Shown here: positions 24,090 through 26,566 of the stretch, piece by piece | Layout: each line of letters opens with the position of its first letter | Numbering within the stretch: position 1 is the stretch's first letter | Origin: Altimarinus sp964500515 | Lineage (GTDB): Bacteria > Patescibacteriota > Gracilibacteria > BD1-5 > UBA6164 | DNA: 26,566 bases | NCBI GenBank assembly: GCA_964500515.1 | Contig: CAZCNE010000014.1 | Span: 1-26,566 of the forward strand | Direction of reading: 5' to 3' | Position numbers and translations under genes: made by a program | Notes under the pieces: model-generated | Databases searched by the model: none | What the model was told of the DNA's origin: nothing | What the model saw: only the letters and a program-made list of their open reading frames with translations

Positions 24090-26566
24090 ATGAAAATATT
24101 AGCAATAAAAAACAGATCTTGAGATATAATTGATTTTGATAAAAATAAAATCAAAAATGCTATTTTAAAAGCTTGTGAAGCAATTTGAGAAAAAGAGACT
24201 AATTTTATTGATGAAATAATCGAAAATATAGTTTTTGATTTACAAGAAAAAATATGAACAAAAAATGATTGAGAATTGCTAAATGTAGAAGAAATACAAG
24301 ATAAAGTTGAAGAAAATTTAATGATGTTTTGAAGGTTTGATTTAGCAAAAGCATATATTATTTATAGAAATGAAAGAAAAAAAGATAGAGAAAAACAAAA
24401 AGAAAAACTTGAAAAAAAACTAGCTTCAAATTCGCTAAAAGTTGTGAAATCAGATTGAAGTAAAGAGTATTTTGATATAAAAAAAATTAAAAAAATATAT
24501 AAAAAAATTGCAAGTTGACTTGAAAAAACTTGCCCGTTTAAAGAAATCGAAAATGTTTTAAAATGATATATAATTGATTGAATTAAAAGTTCAGATATAA
24601 ATAAAATACTTATAAAAGCAAGTATTGATCTTATAAGTGTAGAAAATAGTGATTGGCAATTTATTGCAAGTCGCTTTATGACAATTGATTTATACAAAGA
24701 AGCGACAAAAAATAGAAATATAATTTTAGATGATATATACACTTGAAGATCTTATAAAGATTTATTTGATGAATATATAAAAAAATGATTTTATTATAAA
24801 GATTTTTACAAATATTATACCAAAAAAGATATTATTGATGCTTGAGAATACATAAAAAAAGAAAGAGATTTTGAGTACAATTACACAAGTGTTTTTATGT
24901 TTAAAAAAAGATATCTTTTAAATCCAAATAAGATAATTAAAGAACTTCCTCAAGAAATGTATATGAGCGCTGCTTTATTTTTAGCAATTCCAGAAAAAAA
25001 AGAAGATAGATTATCTGTTGCAAAAAAGATTTATGATGCTTGCTCTAGCCAAAAGCTATCTTTACCTACTCCAACTTTATTAAATGCTAGAACAAATTAT
25101 CATCAATTATCAAGTTGTTTTAAACTAAATATAGATGATGATTTAAGAGCTATTTATCATTGAGTTGAAAATATGGCTCAAATTTCGAAATTTTGAGGTT
25201 GAATCTGAGTTTATCTAGGAAACATAAGAAGTAAATGAGCTTTTATTAGATGAATAAAATGAGCTTCTTGATGAGTAAATCCTTGGATAAAAGTAATAAA
25301 TGATACAGCAATTGCAGTAAATCAACTATGAGCTAGAATGTGATCTATAAGCGTAACTTTGGATATTTGGCATAGAGATATATATGAATTTCTTGATTTA
25401 CAAACAGAAACTTGAGATATAAGAAGAAAAGCATATGATGTATTTCCTGCTGTAAGTATACCAGATTTATTTATGAAAAGATTACAAAATAATGAAGAAT
25501 TTAGCTTATTTGATCCAAAAGAAATAGAAGATAAAACATGACTTAGACTTCAAGATCTTTATTGAGAAGAATTTGAAAAGTTTTATTTAGAACTTGAAAA
25601 TAGATCTGATTTAGAATTAGTTGAAAAAGTTAATACAAAAGAATTATTTAAAAAATATTTAAAAACTGTTGTAGAAACTGGTATGCCTTATACATTTTTC
25701 AGAGATACTGTAAATAAGGCAAACCCAAATAAACATGCATGAATGGTGTATTCTACTCAACTTTGTGTAGAAATATGCCAAAACACAAGCACTTCTAAAT
25801 TTATAGAAGAAGTAATTGAAGATGGAAAAATAATTATAAAATACGATCCTGGTGACACTGTAGTTTGTAATTTGGCTTCTCTAAACGTAGCAAAAGTAAA
25901 TACTGATAAAGAAATAAACAAAATTATTCCTATAGCAATGAGAATACTTGACAATGTAATAGACTTAAATTTTTATCCTATAAAAGAAGCAGAATTAACA
26001 GCTAAAAAATATAGATCTGTTTGACTTGGTTTTCTTGGACTTGCTGAACATTTAGCATGTTCTAAATTAAATTATGATAGTGAAGAAGCCCGTAAATATG
26101 TAGATAAATTATTTGAAAAATATGCTTATGCTACTTTAAAAGCATCAAATGAAATAGCAAAAGAAAGATGAACTTATGAAATTTATAAATGAAGTGATTG
26201 GTCAAAATGAATTCTTTTATGAAAAAATGAAAAATGGTTTAAAGAAAATTCCAGTATGAGTAAAGATTGGGAAAAACTTATAAAAGATATAAAAAAAGAT
26301 TGAGTAAGATTTGCTTATCACTTAGCTCCTGCTCCAAATACTTCTACAGCTTTAGTTGTATGATCAACTGCTTCAGTTTTACCTATTTATAAGAAATATT
26401 TTGTAGAAACAAATAAGTTTGCATCAACAGTAAATGTAGCTCCAAAACTAAATTCTGAAAATTTTTGGTATTATAAAGAATATGTAAGTTTAAATATGAA
26501 AGATGTGATTGATATGATAAGTGTTATATATAAACGGATTGATCAAAGTATAAGTTTTGAGTGGAT
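24090..26566 (+). CDS. nrdA: Ribonucleoside-diphosphate reductase alpha subunit, class I (C-terminus beyond window)
   Basis: 825 codons are visible. The enzyme reduces ribonucleotides to deoxyribonucleotides with a radical from its beta subunit. Residues 1-95 are an ATP-cone (activity site), and about 115-200 form the second cone-like region usual in NrdA. The barrel follows: PTPTLLNARTNYHQLSSCF (Cys343, first redox Cys), KFGGGIGVYLGNIRSKGAFI, GASGGVNPWIKVINDTA, then YSTQLCVEIC with the radical Cys559 and Glu561, VVCNLASLNV with Cys593, and the phosphate loop APAPNTSTALVVGTTASV at about 746-763. The usual Asn two residues before the radical Cys is Gln here. The frame is full of TGA at glycine positions (GGGIG, GASGG). 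The ATG is the first in frame and fits the ATP-cone start. The tail with the C-terminal Cys pair is outside the window. Confidence 0.97.

Noticed and set aside
24362..24742. Minus-strand ORF of 126 codons, hydrophobic
   Set aside because: Antisense to the ATP-cone region of nrdA.
287..26566. UGA as Trp (Mycoplasma-type table 4)
   Set aside because: TGA falls at invariant glycines of P-loops and HEIGH motifs, while Trp sites in the same genes are TGG.

Overview
The window is very AT-rich and uses a non-standard genetic code. All long genes are broken by in-frame TGA codons that sit where conserved glycines belong: the P-loops of FtsH, the GGGKDS loop of MurL, HEIGH motifs and the DLGTT start of DnaK. 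TGG still serves as Trp, and genes end in TAA or TAG. This is translation table 25 (UGA = Gly), known from the CPR/Patescibacteria phyla Absconditabacteria (SR1) and Gracilibacteria. In addition, the rare codon CGG falls on a conserved Trp position in FtsI and on aromatic-type positions in two other proteins. This hints at a further CGG-to-Trp change, which I recall being reported for Absconditabacteria, so an Absconditabacteria-like episymbiont is my best guess. All coordinates and translations here read TGA as Gly. CGG/CGA are written as Arg unless stated.

Layout. 1-3087 (minus): end-truncated type IV prepilin, MurD, a DedA membrane protein and two overlapping small unknown genes. 3198-3560: a decayed ORF with three in-frame stops. 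3637-5493 (minus): FtsH protease. 5718-8320 (plus): a YgjV-like membrane protein, the water channel AqpZ behind a compositionally odd leader, and two small unknown genes. 8445-10361 (minus): DnaK with a CIRCE operator. 10611-12933 (plus): small unknown genes, one behind an attenuator-like leader, a single-pass membrane protein and a DNA polymerase III delta'-like subunit. 12937-18683 (minus): a tightly packed operon murL - ftsI - PHP phosphoesterase - Ste24 protease. 18789-19760 (minus): a secreted SLH-domain surface protein. 19880-21587 (plus): two overlapping membrane-protein genes, the second with a peptidoglycan-binding domain. 21580-23802 (minus): a lytic-transglycosylase-domain protein. 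24090-end (plus): class I ribonucleotide reductase NrdA, cut by the window end.

Biology. Much of the window serves the envelope. MurD and MurL together suggest that glutamate enters peptidoglycan as L-Glu and is epimerised on the nucleotide precursor. FtsI crosslinks septal wall, SLH and PG-binding domains hold proteins to the wall, the SLT domain cuts it, and FtsH and Ste24 handle membrane protein quality. DnaK carries a classic HrcA/CIRCE heat-shock site. Recognisable Shine-Dalgarno sequences are almost absent, several good sigma70-type promoters (spacers of 16-17) can be read, and hairpins repeatedly abut start codons. I found no tRNA, rRNA, CRISPR array, insertion sequence or prophage.
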